The notes under the pieces were generated by a model. The model did not search any database and was not told where the DNA came from. It saw only the letters and a program-made list of their open reading frames with translations. A program made the position numbers and the translations under genes. Positions 16,850 through 25,518 of a DNA stretch of 64,000 bases are shown here, one piece after another. This stretch comes from Rubrimonas sp036788415 (GTDB taxonomy: Bacteria > Pseudomonadota > Alphaproteobacteria > Rhodobacterales > Rhodobacteraceae): NCBI RefSeq assembly GCF_036788415.1, contig NZ_DAIQNN010000007.1, forward strand, positions 1 through 64,000, written 5' to 3'. Numbering within the stretch: the stretch's first letter is position 1; each line of letters starts with the position of its first letter.

Positions 16850-18367
16850 TCAGCCGATCCGTTCGCGCAGCGCGTCGGCGGCGCGCCGGATCGCGGCGCG
16901 GTCTTCGGGCGATTTCCGGTCGAGATTGGCGAGTTGCATCTTCATGCGCATGTTGCCGCGGAAGCGCGCGGCGCGGCGGTCGAGGAAATCCCAGTAGAGC
17001 GTCGTGAACGGGCAGGCCTTCGGGCCGGTCGCCTGTTTGGGGTCGTAGCGGCAGGACCGGCAGCAATCGGACATCCGGTCGATATAGGCGCCGCTCGCGC
17101 AATAGGGCTTCGTGCCCATCACTCCGCCATCGGCGTGCTGGCTCATGCCGATGACGTTGGGCGCGGAGACCCAGTCGATGGCGTCGACGAACAGCGCCAT
17201 GTGCCAGTCATGCGCGCGGCGCGGATTGGCGCCCCAGAGCATCAGGAACAGCCCCAGCACCATCAGCCGCTGAATGTGATGCGCATAGGCCTCGCGCTGG
17301 AGCTGGCCGACGGCGTCGCGGATGCAGGCCATGTCGGTTTCGGCGGTCCAGAGGAAGCGCGGCGGCTCGGCGGTCGCCCCGAGTTCATTGCGGTCGAGAT
17401 AGGACGGGCCGAGGCCGACATAGACGCCGCGCGCGAATTCGCGCCAGCCGAGGATCTGGCGCACGAAGCCCTCCACGGCGTTCAGCGGCGCCCGGCCCTC
17501 GGCGTAGGCCGCGAGCGCGGCCTCGCAGACTTCGCGCGGCGAGATCAGCTTGAGGTTCAGGGCGGCGGAGAGGCGCGAGTGCCACAGCGTCGGCTCGCCC
17601 ATCGCGATCGCGTCCTGATGGTCGCCGAAACCGCACAGCCTGTGCGCGACGAAATCCGCCAGATGCGCCAGCGCCTGCGCGCGCGTGACCGGCTCGGCGA
17701 AGCCGACGGCGCTTCCCGGCGCGTCGGGAAAGCGCGCCTCGACCATGCGGACCACCTCGCGCGTGATCGCGTCGTCGGGCGCGTCGGGGCGGCCCGGCGT
17801 GAAGCCGGGGCCGTCCGGGCCGAAGCTCTTGCGGTTCTCCTTGTCGAAATTCCACGCGCCGCCGAGCGGCTGGCCGGCCTCGTCCAGCAACCAGCCGGTG
17901 CGTCGCCGCATCTCTCGGTAGAAGTCTTCCAATATGAACCGCTTGCGGCCCGCGCCCATCGCCAGCCACTCGGCGGGGGTCGAGAGGAAATGGCGGTCCT
18001 CCAGCCAGCGGATCGGGGCTGCGGCGTCGAGCGCTGCGCGCACCCGCCAGTCGCCGGGCTCGACGCAGAGGATCTCCTCCGGCGCATGGTCGGCGACGGC
18101 GCGGCGCAGGCTGTCGGCGAGGGTCCCCGGCGCGCCCGGATCGTCGACGCGGCGATAGAGGACCGTGCGGCCCTCGGCGCGCTGGCCTTCGGCGAAATGG
18201 CGCATCGCGGCGAAGAACAGGACGAGGCGCTTCTTGTGCTGGGCGAGATAGGTCGCCTCCTCGGCGGCCTCGGTCATCTGGATCGCGTCGCGCGCGGGGT
18301 CGAAGCCGTCGAGCGCGGCGGAGCGCGCGTCGAGCTGGTCGCCGAGGACGAGGATGAGTCGCCTCAC
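16850..18367 (-). CDS. iron-sulfur photolyase/cryptochrome of the CryB/PhrB family
   Basis: A 505-residue FAD protein of the bacterial (6-4) photolyase group (FeS-BCP), which repairs UV (6-4) photoproducts using blue light. It starts with RRLILVLGDQLD as in PhrB. All four cluster ligands are in place, Cys348, Cys436, Cys439 and Cys452, with the same spacing as in Agrobacterium PhrB. The GTG start at 18367 overlaps the DUF2256 stop (GTGA). Family members also act as light regulators (Rhodobacter CryB), so a repair-only role is not certain. Confidence 0.93.
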   Translation of the reverse strand: MRRLILVLGDQLDARSAALDGFDPARDAIQMTEAAEEATYLAQHKKRLVLFFAAMRHFAEGQRAEGRTVLYRRVDDPGAPGTLADSLRRAVADHAPEEILCVEPGDWRVRAALDAAAPIRWLEDRHFLSTPAEWLAMGAGRKRFILEDFYREMRRRTGWLLDEAGQPLGGAWNFDKENRKSFGPDGPGFTPGRPDAPDDAITREVVRMVEARFPDAPGSAVGFAEPVTRAQALAHLADFVAHRLCGFGDHQDAIAMGEPTLWHSRLSAALNLKLISPREVCEAALAAYAEGRAPLNAVEGFVRQILGWREFARGVYVGLGPSYLDRNELGATAEPPRFLWTAETDMACIRDAVGQLQREAYAHHIQRLMVLGLFLMLWGANPRRAHDWHMALFVDAIDWVSAPNVIGMSQHADGGVMGTKPYCASGAYIDRMSDCCRSCRYDPKQATGPKACPFTTLYWDFLDRRAARFRGNMRMKMQLANLDRKSPEDRAAIRRAADALRERIG

Positions 18368-18513
18368 TTGCGCCGCCCCTCTCCGCGGCAGCGGTCGGAG
18401 CAGTAGCGCACCTCCTCCCACACCTTCTCCCACTTCTTGCGCCATGCGAAGGGGCGGCCGCAGGCGGCGCAGGTCTTGGTCGGCAGATCGGCCTTGCGGA
18501 CCATCTTGGGCAT
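18364..18513 (-). CDS. DUF2256 zinc-ribbon protein
   Basis: A 49-residue basic protein with two cysteine pairs, CAACGRPFAWRKKW near residues 15-28 and CSDRC at 38-42, giving a CxxC/CxxxC zinc-ribbon pattern typical of DUF2256. Function is unknown. It lies two bases after the class I-like photolyase stop and overlaps the CryB start, so all three are likely made from one message. Confidence 0.9.
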   Translation of the reverse strand: MPKMVRKADLPTKTCAACGRPFAWRKKWEKVWEEVRYCSDRCRGEGRRK

Positions 18514-18515
18514 GC

Positions 18516-20048
18516 TCAGAACTCGAAGGCGGATTGGCGCGGATCGGGGCGGGGTTTGCGCGACGGGCCCTCGCGGTCCCGGCGGCGCGAGGCGTGGCGG
18601 CGGAGCACCTCGGCGCTCTCCATGCGGAAGGCCGGGCCGGCGCGCACCGCCCACACACGCGCCTTGGCGGCGCGGGCGGCGGCGGCATGGTCCACGATTG
18701 GCGCGGGATAGTCCCGTCCGAGAGCGCAGCCGGCCGCGCGCTGCTCCTCGGCGGACATCCGCCACGGCTCGTGCAGCCGCGCGAGCGGAACGCCGGCCAG
18801 TTCGGGGACCCAGCGGCGGATGAACGCGCCTTGCGGATCCTGATCCATCGACTGCTTCACCGGGTTGTAGATCCGGGTCGTGTTGATCCCGGTCACGCCG
18901 CTCTGCATCTGGAGCTGGCTGTAATGGATGCCGGGCTCGTAATCGGCGAAGAGACGCGCGAGCGGCGGCGCGAGGCGGCGCCAGTCGAGCCAGAGGTGAT
19001 AGGCGGCGAAGGCGGTCAGCATCGAGCGCATCCGGAAGTTCATCCAGCCGGTCGCCCGCAGCGCGCGCATGCAGGCGTCGACGAAGGGGAAGCCCGTCTC
19101 GCCCGCCTCCCAGGCCGCGAGCCGGGCGGGGTCGTGCGCATCCTCGCGCAGGCCCTCATAGGCGCGATGCATGCAGCGCCGCTCGATCTCGGGCTCGTCC
19201 TCGAGCTTCTGCATGAAATGGCAGCGCCAGTGCAGCCGCGACAGGAAGCTGTCCACCGACCCCGCCCAGCCCGGCGCGGCGCCCTCGGCGCTGATCTGCG
19301 CCTGCCGCGCCCAGCCGGCCTGCGCGGCCTCGCGCGAGGACAGCATCCCCCAGGCGAGGTGAGTAGAGAGGCGCGAGCAGGCGTCGAAGCCGGTGACGGG
19401 GGACGACATGGCGCGGCGGTAGTCGCGCCCCCGGACGGCGAGGAACGTGTCGAGCGTCGCCAGCGCGGCGCGGCGGCCGCCGCTCTGGCGCTCCGGGCAG
19501 GGGTCGGGGGCGAGGCCGAGCGCCTTCGCGTCGGGGATCGCTCCGGGGTCGAGGCCGGGGACGCCCTGCAAGCTCTGCGGCGCGGGAAGCGCGGCCTCGC
19601 GCATCGTCCGCTCCCAGCGCGCAGCCCAACCGTCGCGCCCGCGCAGCCGCCGCACGACGCCGCCCGCCTGCCATTCGCGCAGCTCCAGCCCGGCGCCGCG
19701 CGCCCAAGCGGCGACGCGCCGGTCGCGGGCGAAAGTCCAGAGATCGCCCGTCTCCTGATGGGCGAAGATCGCGTCGGCGCCTGTGTGGGCGGCGACCTCG
19801 CTCAGCGCCTCGACGGCCTCGCCCGTCCGCACGATCAGCGGCGCGCCGCGCGCGGCGAGGTCGGCCTGCAGCTCGCGAAGGCTTTCGGAGATGAAGGCCC
19901 AGTGCCGCGCGCTCGTGGTCGGCTGCGCCCAGAGCTCCGGCTCGGCGAGGTAGAGGGGAACGACGCCACCTCGCGCGGCCGCTGCGCAGAGCGGCGCGTG
20001 ATCCTCGGCGCGCAAGTCGCGCTTGAACCAGACGATGGTGGTCGGCAT
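18516..20048 (-). CDS. deoxyribodipyrimidine photolyase-like flavoprotein
   Basis: A 510-residue photolyase with an N-terminal antenna-binding domain (MPTTIVWFKRDLRAEDHAPL) and a C-terminal FAD domain containing GFPFVD-like FPFVDACMRALRATGWMN and TTRIYNPVKQSMDQDPQG. The FAD-contact segment usually read as H-N-R reads N-F-R, and the helix after it contains HYSQLQMQSG where CPD photolyases have an N-x-G-x-WQW pattern. It therefore belongs to a divergent subgroup, and CPD repair activity is probable rather than certain. It is first in the three-gene photolyase operon. Confidence 0.85.
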   Translation of the reverse strand: MPTTIVWFKRDLRAEDHAPLCAAAARGGVVPLYLAEPELWAQPTTSARHWAFISESLRELQADLAARGAPLIVRTGEAVEALSEVAAHTGADAIFAHQETGDLWTFARDRRVAAWARGAGLELREWQAGGVVRRLRGRDGWAARWERTMREAALPAPQSLQGVPGLDPGAIPDAKALGLAPDPCPERQSGGRRAALATLDTFLAVRGRDYRRAMSSPVTGFDACSRLSTHLAWGMLSSREAAQAGWARQAQISAEGAAPGWAGSVDSFLSRLHWRCHFMQKLEDEPEIERRCMHRAYEGLREDAHDPARLAAWEAGETGFPFVDACMRALRATGWMNFRMRSMLTAFAAYHLWLDWRRLAPPLARLFADYEPGIHYSQLQMQSGVTGINTTRIYNPVKQSMDQDPQGAFIRRWVPELAGVPLARLHEPWRMSAEEQRAAGCALGRDYPAPIVDHAAAARAAKARVWAVRAGPAFRMESAEVLRRHASRRRDREGPSRKPRPDPRQSAFEF

Positions 20049-20101
20049 GCGTCCCCTCCGCCGGGCGACGTGGCGCGCGCGGCGGCGAGGTCAACGGGCG
20101 G

Positions 20102-20422
20102 TCAGTTCTCCGCCATCACCTGCGCCTTGGCCTGCGCGCGCAACTCTCCGAACTTGCGCACCGCTTCCTGCGCGGTGACGGCGATTCCGGCGGCTGACAG
20201 ATCCGCCATCACGCGCTCCACCGCGTCGGACGGGTTCGGCTTGATCCACTCGCCGATCAGCCCCTTTGCATAGTCGACCGCCGCCTCGCCGGTCTTGCCC
20301 ATCTGGTTCGCCGCCCAGAGCGCGAGCAGGTTGCGCGCCCGCGCCTCGACCTTGAACTGCATCTCGGCGTCATGCGCGAACTTCGCCTCGAACGCCTGTT
20401 CGCGCTCGTCAAACGTGGTCAT
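20102..20422 (-). CDS. DUF1476 protein, F1-ATPase inhibitor zeta subunit
   Basis: A 106-residue helical protein starting MTTFDEREQAFEAKFAHD, the hallmark of DUF1476. In Paracoccus this protein is the zeta subunit that blocks ATP hydrolysis by F1-ATPase. The start at 20422 was chosen by the conserved N-terminus, which is itself the inhibitory segment in zeta; a GGAGAGG site precedes it. It diverges from purC. Confidence 0.9.
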   Translation of the reverse strand: MTTFDEREQAFEAKFAHDAEMQFKVEARARNLLALWAANQMGKTGEAAVDYAKGLIGEWIKPNPSDAVERVMADLSAAGIAVTAQEAVRKFGELRAQAKAQVMAEN

Positions 20423-20549
20423 CGGGACCTCTCCTCCGTCGCGCGCGATTCCGGGCGCATTTCCCGGAACGGCTAGCGCATTCCGCCGTGAGGCGCCAGT
20501 TGACGAAGCCGCGCGAGGACCGACTGCGTCGGCCCGGCCCAAGCGCTGC

Positions 20550-20578
20550 TTGCCCGCGCGCCCGGCGCAGCCTATACG
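20550..20578 (+). promoter_or_regulatory. predicted promoter of purC
   Basis: TTGCCC (20550-20555) and TATACG (20573-20578) are spaced by 17 bases. The start of transcription would lie about 50 bases ahead of the purC ATG. This resembles the argG promoter at 59455-59483 (TTGCTC, 17 bases, TATGAG). Confidence 0.6.
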
Positions 20579-20636
20579 GCTGTCTCCGACGCGCGCGCGC
20601 CTCGCGCTGCGCGTCAATCTCTGTTCGGAGACGCCG

Positions 20637-21401
20637 ATGGCCCGCCGCAGGATGGTCTACGAAGGCAAGGCGAAGATTCTTTACGAAGGCCCGGAGCCCG
20701 GCACGTTGATCCAGTATTTCAAGGACGACGCCACGGCCTTCAACGCCCAGAAGCGGCAGGTGATCGACGGCAAGGGCGTGCTCAACAACCGAATTTCCGA
20801 GCACATCATGTCGGCGCTGAACGGCATCGGCGTGCCGACCCACTTCATCCGCCGCATCAACATGCGCGAGCAACTGATCCGCGCCGTCGAGATCATCCCC
20901 ATCGAGATCGTGGTGCGCAACGTCGCCGCCGGCTCGCTGTCCAAGCGTCTCGGCATCCCTGAAGGCGACACGCTGCCGCGCCCGATCATCGAATTCTATT
21001 ACAAGGACGACAAGCTCGGCGACCCGATGGTCACCGAGGAGCACATCCTCGCCTTCAACTGGGCCAGCCAGCAGGACGTGGACGACATGATCAGCCTCGC
21101 ACTGCGCGTGAACGACTTTCTGTCGGGGCTTTTCATGGGCGTCGGCATCCGGCTTGTGGACTTCAAGATCGAGTGCGGGCGCATCTGGGAGGGCGACTAT
21201 CAGCGCGTGATCGTCGCCGACGAGATCAGCCCCGACAGCTGCCGCCTGTGGGACGCCAAAACCGGGCGGAAATTCGACAAGGACGTGTTCCGCCGCGACC
21301 TCGGCAATCTGACCGAAGCCTACGCCGAAGTGGCCCAGCGCCTCGGCATCATGCCCGAGAGCGGCGTGGTCGCCGGCAAGGGCCCCAAGCTCGTCCACTG
21401 A
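20637..21401 (+). CDS. purC: SAICAR synthetase
   Basis: Purine biosynthesis enzyme joining aspartate to CAIR with ATP. The 254-residue protein has the family start RRMVYEGKAKILYEGPEPG, EIVVRNVAAGSLSKRLG and GIRLVDFKIECGR. The ATG at 20637 aligns with homologues; an open frame extends upstream but overlaps the predicted promoter. purS follows 22 bases downstream. Confidence 0.97.
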   Translation: MARRRMVYEGKAKILYEGPEPGTLIQYFKDDATAFNAQKRQVIDGKGVLNNRISEHIMSALNGIGVPTHFIRRINMREQLIRAVEIIPIEIVVRNVAAGSLSKRLGIPEGDTLPRPIIEFYYKDDKLGDPMVTEEHILAFNWASQQDVDDMISLALRVNDFLSGLFMGVGIRLVDFKIECGRIWEGDYQRVIVADEISPDSCRLWDAKTGRKFDKDVFRRDLGNLTEAYAEVAQRLGIMPESGVVAGKGPKLVH

Positions 21402-21423
21402 GCCCGCGAGAGGGAGTTCGCCG

Positions 21424-21663
21424 ATGAAGGCCCGCGTCACCGTCACCCTGCGCGACGGCGTGCTCGACCCGCAGGGCGAGGCGATCCGGCAGGCGCTCGG
21501 AACGCTCGGCTTCGGCGGCGTCGGCGGCGTCCGGCAAGGCAAGGTGATCGAACTCGACCTTGCCGAGACCGACCCGGAGGCGGCGCGCGCGCAGGTCGCG
21601 CGGATGTGCGAGACCCTGCTCGCCAACACCGTGATCGAGACCTACGCGATCGCGCTGGACTGA
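21424..21663 (+). CDS. purS: phosphoribosylformylglycinamidine synthase subunit PurS
   Basis: A 79-residue subunit that bridges PurL and PurQ in the three-part FGAM synthetase. It begins MKARVTVTLRDGVLDPQGEA, contains the typical RQGKVIELDL segment, and has the expected length. It sits between purC and purQ; purL is outside the window or unlinked. Confidence 0.96.
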   Translation: MKARVTVTLRDGVLDPQGEAIRQALGTLGFGGVGGVRQGKVIELDLAETDPEAARAQVARMCETLLANTVIETYAIALD

Positions 21664-21672
21664 GGGCGGAAG

Positions 21673-22356
21673 ATGCGCGCGGCGGTTCTGGTCTTTCCCG
21701 GCTCCAATTGCGACCGCGACATGGAGGTCGCGCTGCGCGCAGCCGGCGCCGACGTCGTGCGGCTGTGGCACAAGGAGGCGTCGCTTCCCGCAGGTCTCGA
21801 CCTCGTGGCGATCCCCGGCGGCTTCTCCTTCGGCGACTATCTGCGCTGCGGGGCCATCGCGGCGCGGGCGCCGGCGATGACGGCGGTGGCGGGCTTCCTG
21901 CGCGGCGGCGGTTACGGCCTCGGCGTGTGCAACGGTTTCCAGGTGCTGCTCGAAGCTGGGCTGCTGCCCGGCGCGTTGATGCGCAACCGCGGCCTGACCT
22001 TCCTGCGCCGCGACGTTTCCTTGCGCATCGAGACCGCCGACAGCGCCTTCACGCGCGGATACGCAATGGGCGCCGAGATCAGCCTTCCCATCGCCCACCA
22101 TGACGGCTGCTACGTCGCGGAACCCGAGACGCTCGCGCGGCTCGACGCCGAGGACCGCGTCGCGCTGCGCTATCTGCCGCCCAACCCCAACGGCTCGATG
22201 GACGACATCGCCGGCGTGCTGTCGGAGAACCGGCGCGTTCTGGGGCTGATGCCGCATCCCGAACGCGCCGCCGATCCCGCGCTGGGCGGGGCGGATGCGC
22301 GGGCGGATGGCGCGCCGCTCTTCGCGGGGCTCGTCGGCGCGCTGGTCGGGGCCTGA
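21673..22356 (+). CDS. purQ: phosphoribosylformylglycinamidine synthase glutaminase subunit PurQ
   Basis: Class I glutamine amidotransferase that feeds ammonia to PurL. The 227-residue protein has the start AVLVFPGSNCDRDME, the nucleophile Cys in GVCNGFQ (near residue 90) and the catalytic His/Glu in MPHPERA (near residue 200). It starts nine bases after the purS stop. Confidence 0.97.
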   Translation: MRAAVLVFPGSNCDRDMEVALRAAGADVVRLWHKEASLPAGLDLVAIPGGFSFGDYLRCGAIAARAPAMTAVAGFLRGGGYGLGVCNGFQVLLEAGLLPGALMRNRGLTFLRRDVSLRIETADSAFTRGYAMGAEISLPIAHHDGCYVAEPETLARLDAEDRVALRYLPPNPNGSMDDIAGVLSENRRVLGLMPHPERAADPALGGADARADGAPLFAGLVGALVGA

Positions 22357-22427
22357 GGCGCAACGCCGTCTTAACTCTGTCGACGCAGGCTTGGGCGCGC
22401 CGCTTCCCGCGGACGCAGGAGCCGCCG

Positions 22428-22826
22428 ATGCGCCGCCTCGCCTTGTCGCTCGCCGCGCTCTGCCTGTCCGAGGCGGCGCAAGCCGGCGCCTGGACCGCGC
22501 GCGACCTTGGCGTCGTCCACCGCGAAAGCCATTGCGTCGAAGCGGCGGTGCGCGCTTTCGAGGAAGTTGCCCTCAGCTTCGGGACGGGCGCTATCCGGGT
22601 GGACGGCTGGGCGATCTCCGCCGAGAATGTCGAGCGGCGCGGCTACGACGCGCTGATCACCTGCGCCTACGCCAACGCCGGCAAGACCCGCGGGACGCTC
22701 GCCATCCGCTCCGAGACCGAGGACTTCGGGCGCGTGATCGCCGCCAACCGCATCGAGCAATTGTGGCGCCAGCACGCCAAGCGCCTCGACGGAGCCTATA
22801 TCGACGAACTGAAGCGGCGGATGTAG
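22428..22826 (+). CDS. small exported protein of unknown function
   Basis: A 132-residue protein with a clear signal peptide ending near AAQAG-A (about residue 19). The mature part contains two cysteines (in ESHCVEA and LITCAYA) that could form a disulfide, and a C-terminal basic helix. No family was recognised. An AGGAGCC site precedes the ATG. Codon use matches its neighbours. It lies between purQ and a helicase and probably forms its own unit. Confidence 0.75.
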   Translation: MRRLALSLAALCLSEAAQAGAWTARDLGVVHRESHCVEAAVRAFEEVALSFGTGAIRVDGWAISAENVERRGYDALITCAYANAGKTRGTLAIRSETEDFGRVIAANRIEQLWRQHAKRLDGAYIDELKRRM

Positions 22827-22962
22827 CCGGATCGGTCAACGGGGTTGACTTTCCGCGCTTCGACCCGCATCTCTTCGGCACGCGACAGCGCAGGCGCTTT
22901 CCGGTCGAACCGGTCTGAGCACACCGTCGCCCAACCACACGCGTTTGCTTTCCGCCAGTTGC

Positions 22963-22980
22963 GCTTGGCGATCGCCAAGC
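22963..22980. promoter_or_regulatory. 18-base perfect palindrome upstream of the helicase gene
   Basis: GCTTGGCGATCGCCAAGC is a perfect palindrome centred about 64 bases before the helicase start. It could be an operator for a dimeric regulator or form a hairpin in the 5' untranslated RNA. No T-tract follows. Confidence 0.45.
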
Positions 22981-23035
22981 CCGAGCCGCCGCGACCGCCG
23001 AGTGCGGCGCGCGCTCGCTTCTGACGGAGTTCTCC

Positions 23036-24256
23036 ATGACCGCATTTGCGGACTTCTCTCTTTCGCCCGCCCTGCTGAAGGCGCTCGACAAGGCCGGCTT
23101 CACGGCCCCGACGCCGGTGCAGGCCGCCGCCATCCCGCCGCAGCTCCAGGGCCGCGACGTGCTCGCGCTGGCGCAGACCGGCACCGGCAAGACCGCCGCT
23201 TTCGCCCTGCCGCTGATCGAGGCGCTGGCGGGCCGCTCGGGCCGCCGCCCCGCCCGCTCGGGATTCGCGCTGATCCTCGCGCCGACGCGCGAACTGGCCG
23301 TGCAGATCGACGCCGAACTGCGCCGCTTCGGCGCGGCGATGTCGATCCGCACGGTTCTCGTGCTCGGCGGCATGTCGCGCTACAATCAGGTCAAGCTCCT
23401 CGCGTCCGGCGTCGACGTGATCATCGCGACGCCGGGCCGGCTGATGGACCTTCTGACCGAGCGCGACGCGACGCTGGCGGCGGTCGAGACGCTGGTGCTC
23501 GACGAAGCCGACCGGATGCTCGACATGGGCTTCATCCGCGACATCCGGAAGATCGCCGCGATGATCCCGGCGGGCCGCCGCACCGCGTTGTTCTCGGCGA
23601 CCATGCCGCCCGAGATCGAGACGCTCGCCAACGAGCTTCTGCGCGAGCCTGCGCGGGTGGAAGTCGCGCCGCAGGGCACGACCGTGCAGAAGATCGAGCA
23701 GCGCCTCGTGCATGTGCCCGCCGGCGCCAAGCGCGGCGCCCTGACCGCCCTGCTCGCCGACAAGGACATGTCCAAGGTCATCGTCTTCGCCCGCACCAAG
23801 CGCGGCGCGGACCGGGTGGCGAAGGGGCTGGAGGCCGACGGCGTGCGCGCGGACGCGATCCATGGCGACAAGGCCCAGAACGCCCGCCAGCGCGCGCTGG
23901 AATCGTTCCGCACAGGCGCCGTGCGGGTGCTGGTGGCGACCGACATCGCCGCGCGCGGCATCGACGTCGCGGGCGTCACCCATGTCGTCAATTACGACCT
24001 GCCCGACGAGCCCGAGAGCTACACCCACCGCATCGGGCGGACGGGGCGCAACGGCGCCGAAGGACAGGCGATCAGCCTGTGCGACGACACCGAGCGCGAC
24101 AAGCTCCGCGCCATCGAGAAAGTGATCCGCCGCGCCTTCCTGCCCTGCGGCGCCCTCGGCGACCACCCGCCCGCGGCGCAGACGCGGCCCGAGCACGCGC
24201 AGGCGAAGCGCCCCGGCCGCGCCCGTCGCCGCGCGCCCCGGCGCGCTGCGGCCTGA
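23036..24256 (+). CDS. DEAD-box ATP-dependent RNA helicase, RhlE-like
   Basis: A 406-residue cytosolic RNA helicase for RNA unwinding, commonly in ribosome assembly and RNA decay. Visible motifs: Q-motif GFTAPTPVQAAAI, Walker A AQTGTGKT (residues 46-53), DEAD in VLDEADRMLDMGF, SAT in FSATMPPEI, and HRIGRTGRNG. The tail after residue 375 is short and rich in Arg and Ala, as in RhlE proteins that use it for RNA binding. Confidence 0.93.
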   Translation: MTAFADFSLSPALLKALDKAGFTAPTPVQAAAIPPQLQGRDVLALAQTGTGKTAAFALPLIEALAGRSGRRPARSGFALILAPTRELAVQIDAELRRFGAAMSIRTVLVLGGMSRYNQVKLLASGVDVIIATPGRLMDLLTERDATLAAVETLVLDEADRMLDMGFIRDIRKIAAMIPAGRRTALFSATMPPEIETLANELLREPARVEVAPQGTTVQKIEQRLVHVPAGAKRGALTALLADKDMSKVIVFARTKRGADRVAKGLEADGVRADAIHGDKAQNARQRALESFRTGAVRVLVATDIAARGIDVAGVTHVVNYDLPDEPESYTHRIGRTGRNGAEGQAISLCDDTERDKLRAIEKVIRRAFLPCGALGDHPPAAQTRPEHAQAKRPGRARRRAPRRAAA

Positions 24257-24279
24257 CGGAGCGCCGCCCCCTACACGGC

Positions 24280-24308
24280 GCGACGGAAAGGGGCTAGTTT
24301 CCCGTCGC
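24280..24308. terminator. hairpin between helicase and ureE
   Basis: GCGACGG (24280-24286) pairs with CCGTCGC at the end of the element, extended by an AAA/TTT pairing across one bulged base. It lacks a T-tract, so it may be a weak terminator after the helicase gene or a leader hairpin of ureE. Confidence 0.35.
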
Positions 24309-24344
24309 CGTGGACCGACCCGGTCCCCCCGAGGATGTCGCCGG

Positions 24345-24890
24345 ATGACCCTGCGCGCGCTCTCCGTCTCGTCGGCTCCGGCTGGCCTCTGCGCCGGGAC
24401 CGTCACCCTCGACCATGACGCGCGCTGGCGCCGGCGCGCGGCCCTGACCACCGACGACGGCGCGCCTTTCCTGCTCGACCTCGCGGAAGCGCGGGAGTTG
24501 CGCGACGGCGAGGCGCTGATGCTGGAGGACGGGCGGCATGTGCTGGTGCGCGCAGCGCCCGAGCGGCTCACCGCCATCGGCGCCGAGACGCCCGCGAAGC
24601 TCGCCCGCCTCGCCTGGCATCTGGGCAACCGCCACCTGCCGGTCGCCATCGAGGACGGGCGGCTGCTGATCCGCCACGACCATGTGGTGGAGGACATGCT
24701 GCGCGGGCTCGGCGCCTCCCTGACGGCGGTCGAAGCGCCGTTCCAGCCCGAAGGCGGCGCCTATGGCCATGGGCGCACCCACGCCCACGCGCACGCCCAC
24801 AGCGCCCATGACGATCCGAATTCTCATCTGCGCGAGCCCGCGCAGGACGCGCATCTGCGTGACCGCGACCACCGCCACCCGCATGGATGA
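24345..24890 (+). CDS. ureE: urease accessory protein UreE
   Basis: Nickel chaperone for urease maturation. The 181-residue protein has the UreE N-terminal peptide-binding domain and a central metal-binding domain with LAWHLGNRHLPVAIEDGRL and RHDHVVEDML. The C-terminus is His-rich (repeated HAHAHAH near residue 145, and a DRDHRHPHG end), which binds extra nickel in known homologues. Its stop is inside the ureF start region (8-base overlap). Confidence 0.95.
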   Translation: MTLRALSVSSAPAGLCAGTVTLDHDARWRRRAALTTDDGAPFLLDLAEARELRDGEALMLEDGRHVLVRAAPERLTAIGAETPAKLARLAWHLGNRHLPVAIEDGRLLIRHDHVVEDMLRGLGASLTAVEAPFQPEGGAYGHGRTHAHAHAHSAHDDPNSHLREPAQDAHLRDRDHRHPHG

Positions 24891-25518
24891 CGCCGCGCTT
24901 CAGACGCTCGCCGCATGGCTCTCGCCCGCCTGGCCGACCGGCGCGTTCGCCTTCTCGCACGGGCTGGAATGGGCGATCGTCGCCGGCGACGTGGATGACG
25001 CCGAAACCTTGCGCGACTGGATCGCCGACTGCCTCGCCCATGGCTCGGGGCGCTGCGACGCGATCCTGCTGGCCGCCGCGTGGCGCGACCCCGCCAGCGA
25101 GGAGGTCGCGGACTTCGCCGCCGCGCTCGCTCCCTCCGCCGAGCGCCTCGACGAGACCGCGAGCGTCGGCGCCGCCTTCGCCGCGATCACCGGAGCGAGT
25201 TTCGGGCCGGAAGCCGCGCCCGCGCCCTGGCCGGTCGCGCTGGGGCGCGCCGCGGCGGCCCATGCCCTGCCGCTCGGGCCTGCGCTGACCCTGTTCCTGC
25301 AGGCCTACGCCCACAACCTGCTGTCCGTCGGCGTCCGGCTCATCCCCATCGGCCAGACCGAGGCCGCGCGCGCGCTCGCGGCGCTCCTGCCGCTGATCCG
25401 CGAGACGGCGGCGCAGGCCGAGGCGGCGACGCCCGAGGAGATCGGCGGCTGCGCGCTGCGCGCCGATCTCGCCGCGATGCGCCATGAAACCCAGACTGTG
25501 AGGCTGTTCCGCTCATGA
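24883..25518 (+). CDS. ureF: urease accessory protein UreF
   Basis: Part of the UreD/F/G complex that directs nickel insertion. The 211-residue protein begins MDDAALQTLAAWLSPAWPTG and has the family FAFSHGLEWAI and QAYAHNLLSVGVRLIPIGQ segments. The ATG at 24883 gives this family start. It overlaps ureE by 8 bases and ureG by 4. Confidence 0.95.
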   Translation: MDDAALQTLAAWLSPAWPTGAFAFSHGLEWAIVAGDVDDAETLRDWIADCLAHGSGRCDAILLAAAWRDPASEEVADFAAALAPSAERLDETASVGAAFAAITGASFGPEAAPAPWPVALGRAAAAHALPLGPALTLFLQAYAHNLLSVGVRLIPIGQTEAARALAALLPLIRETAAQAEAATPEEIGGCALRADLAAMRHETQTVRLFRS

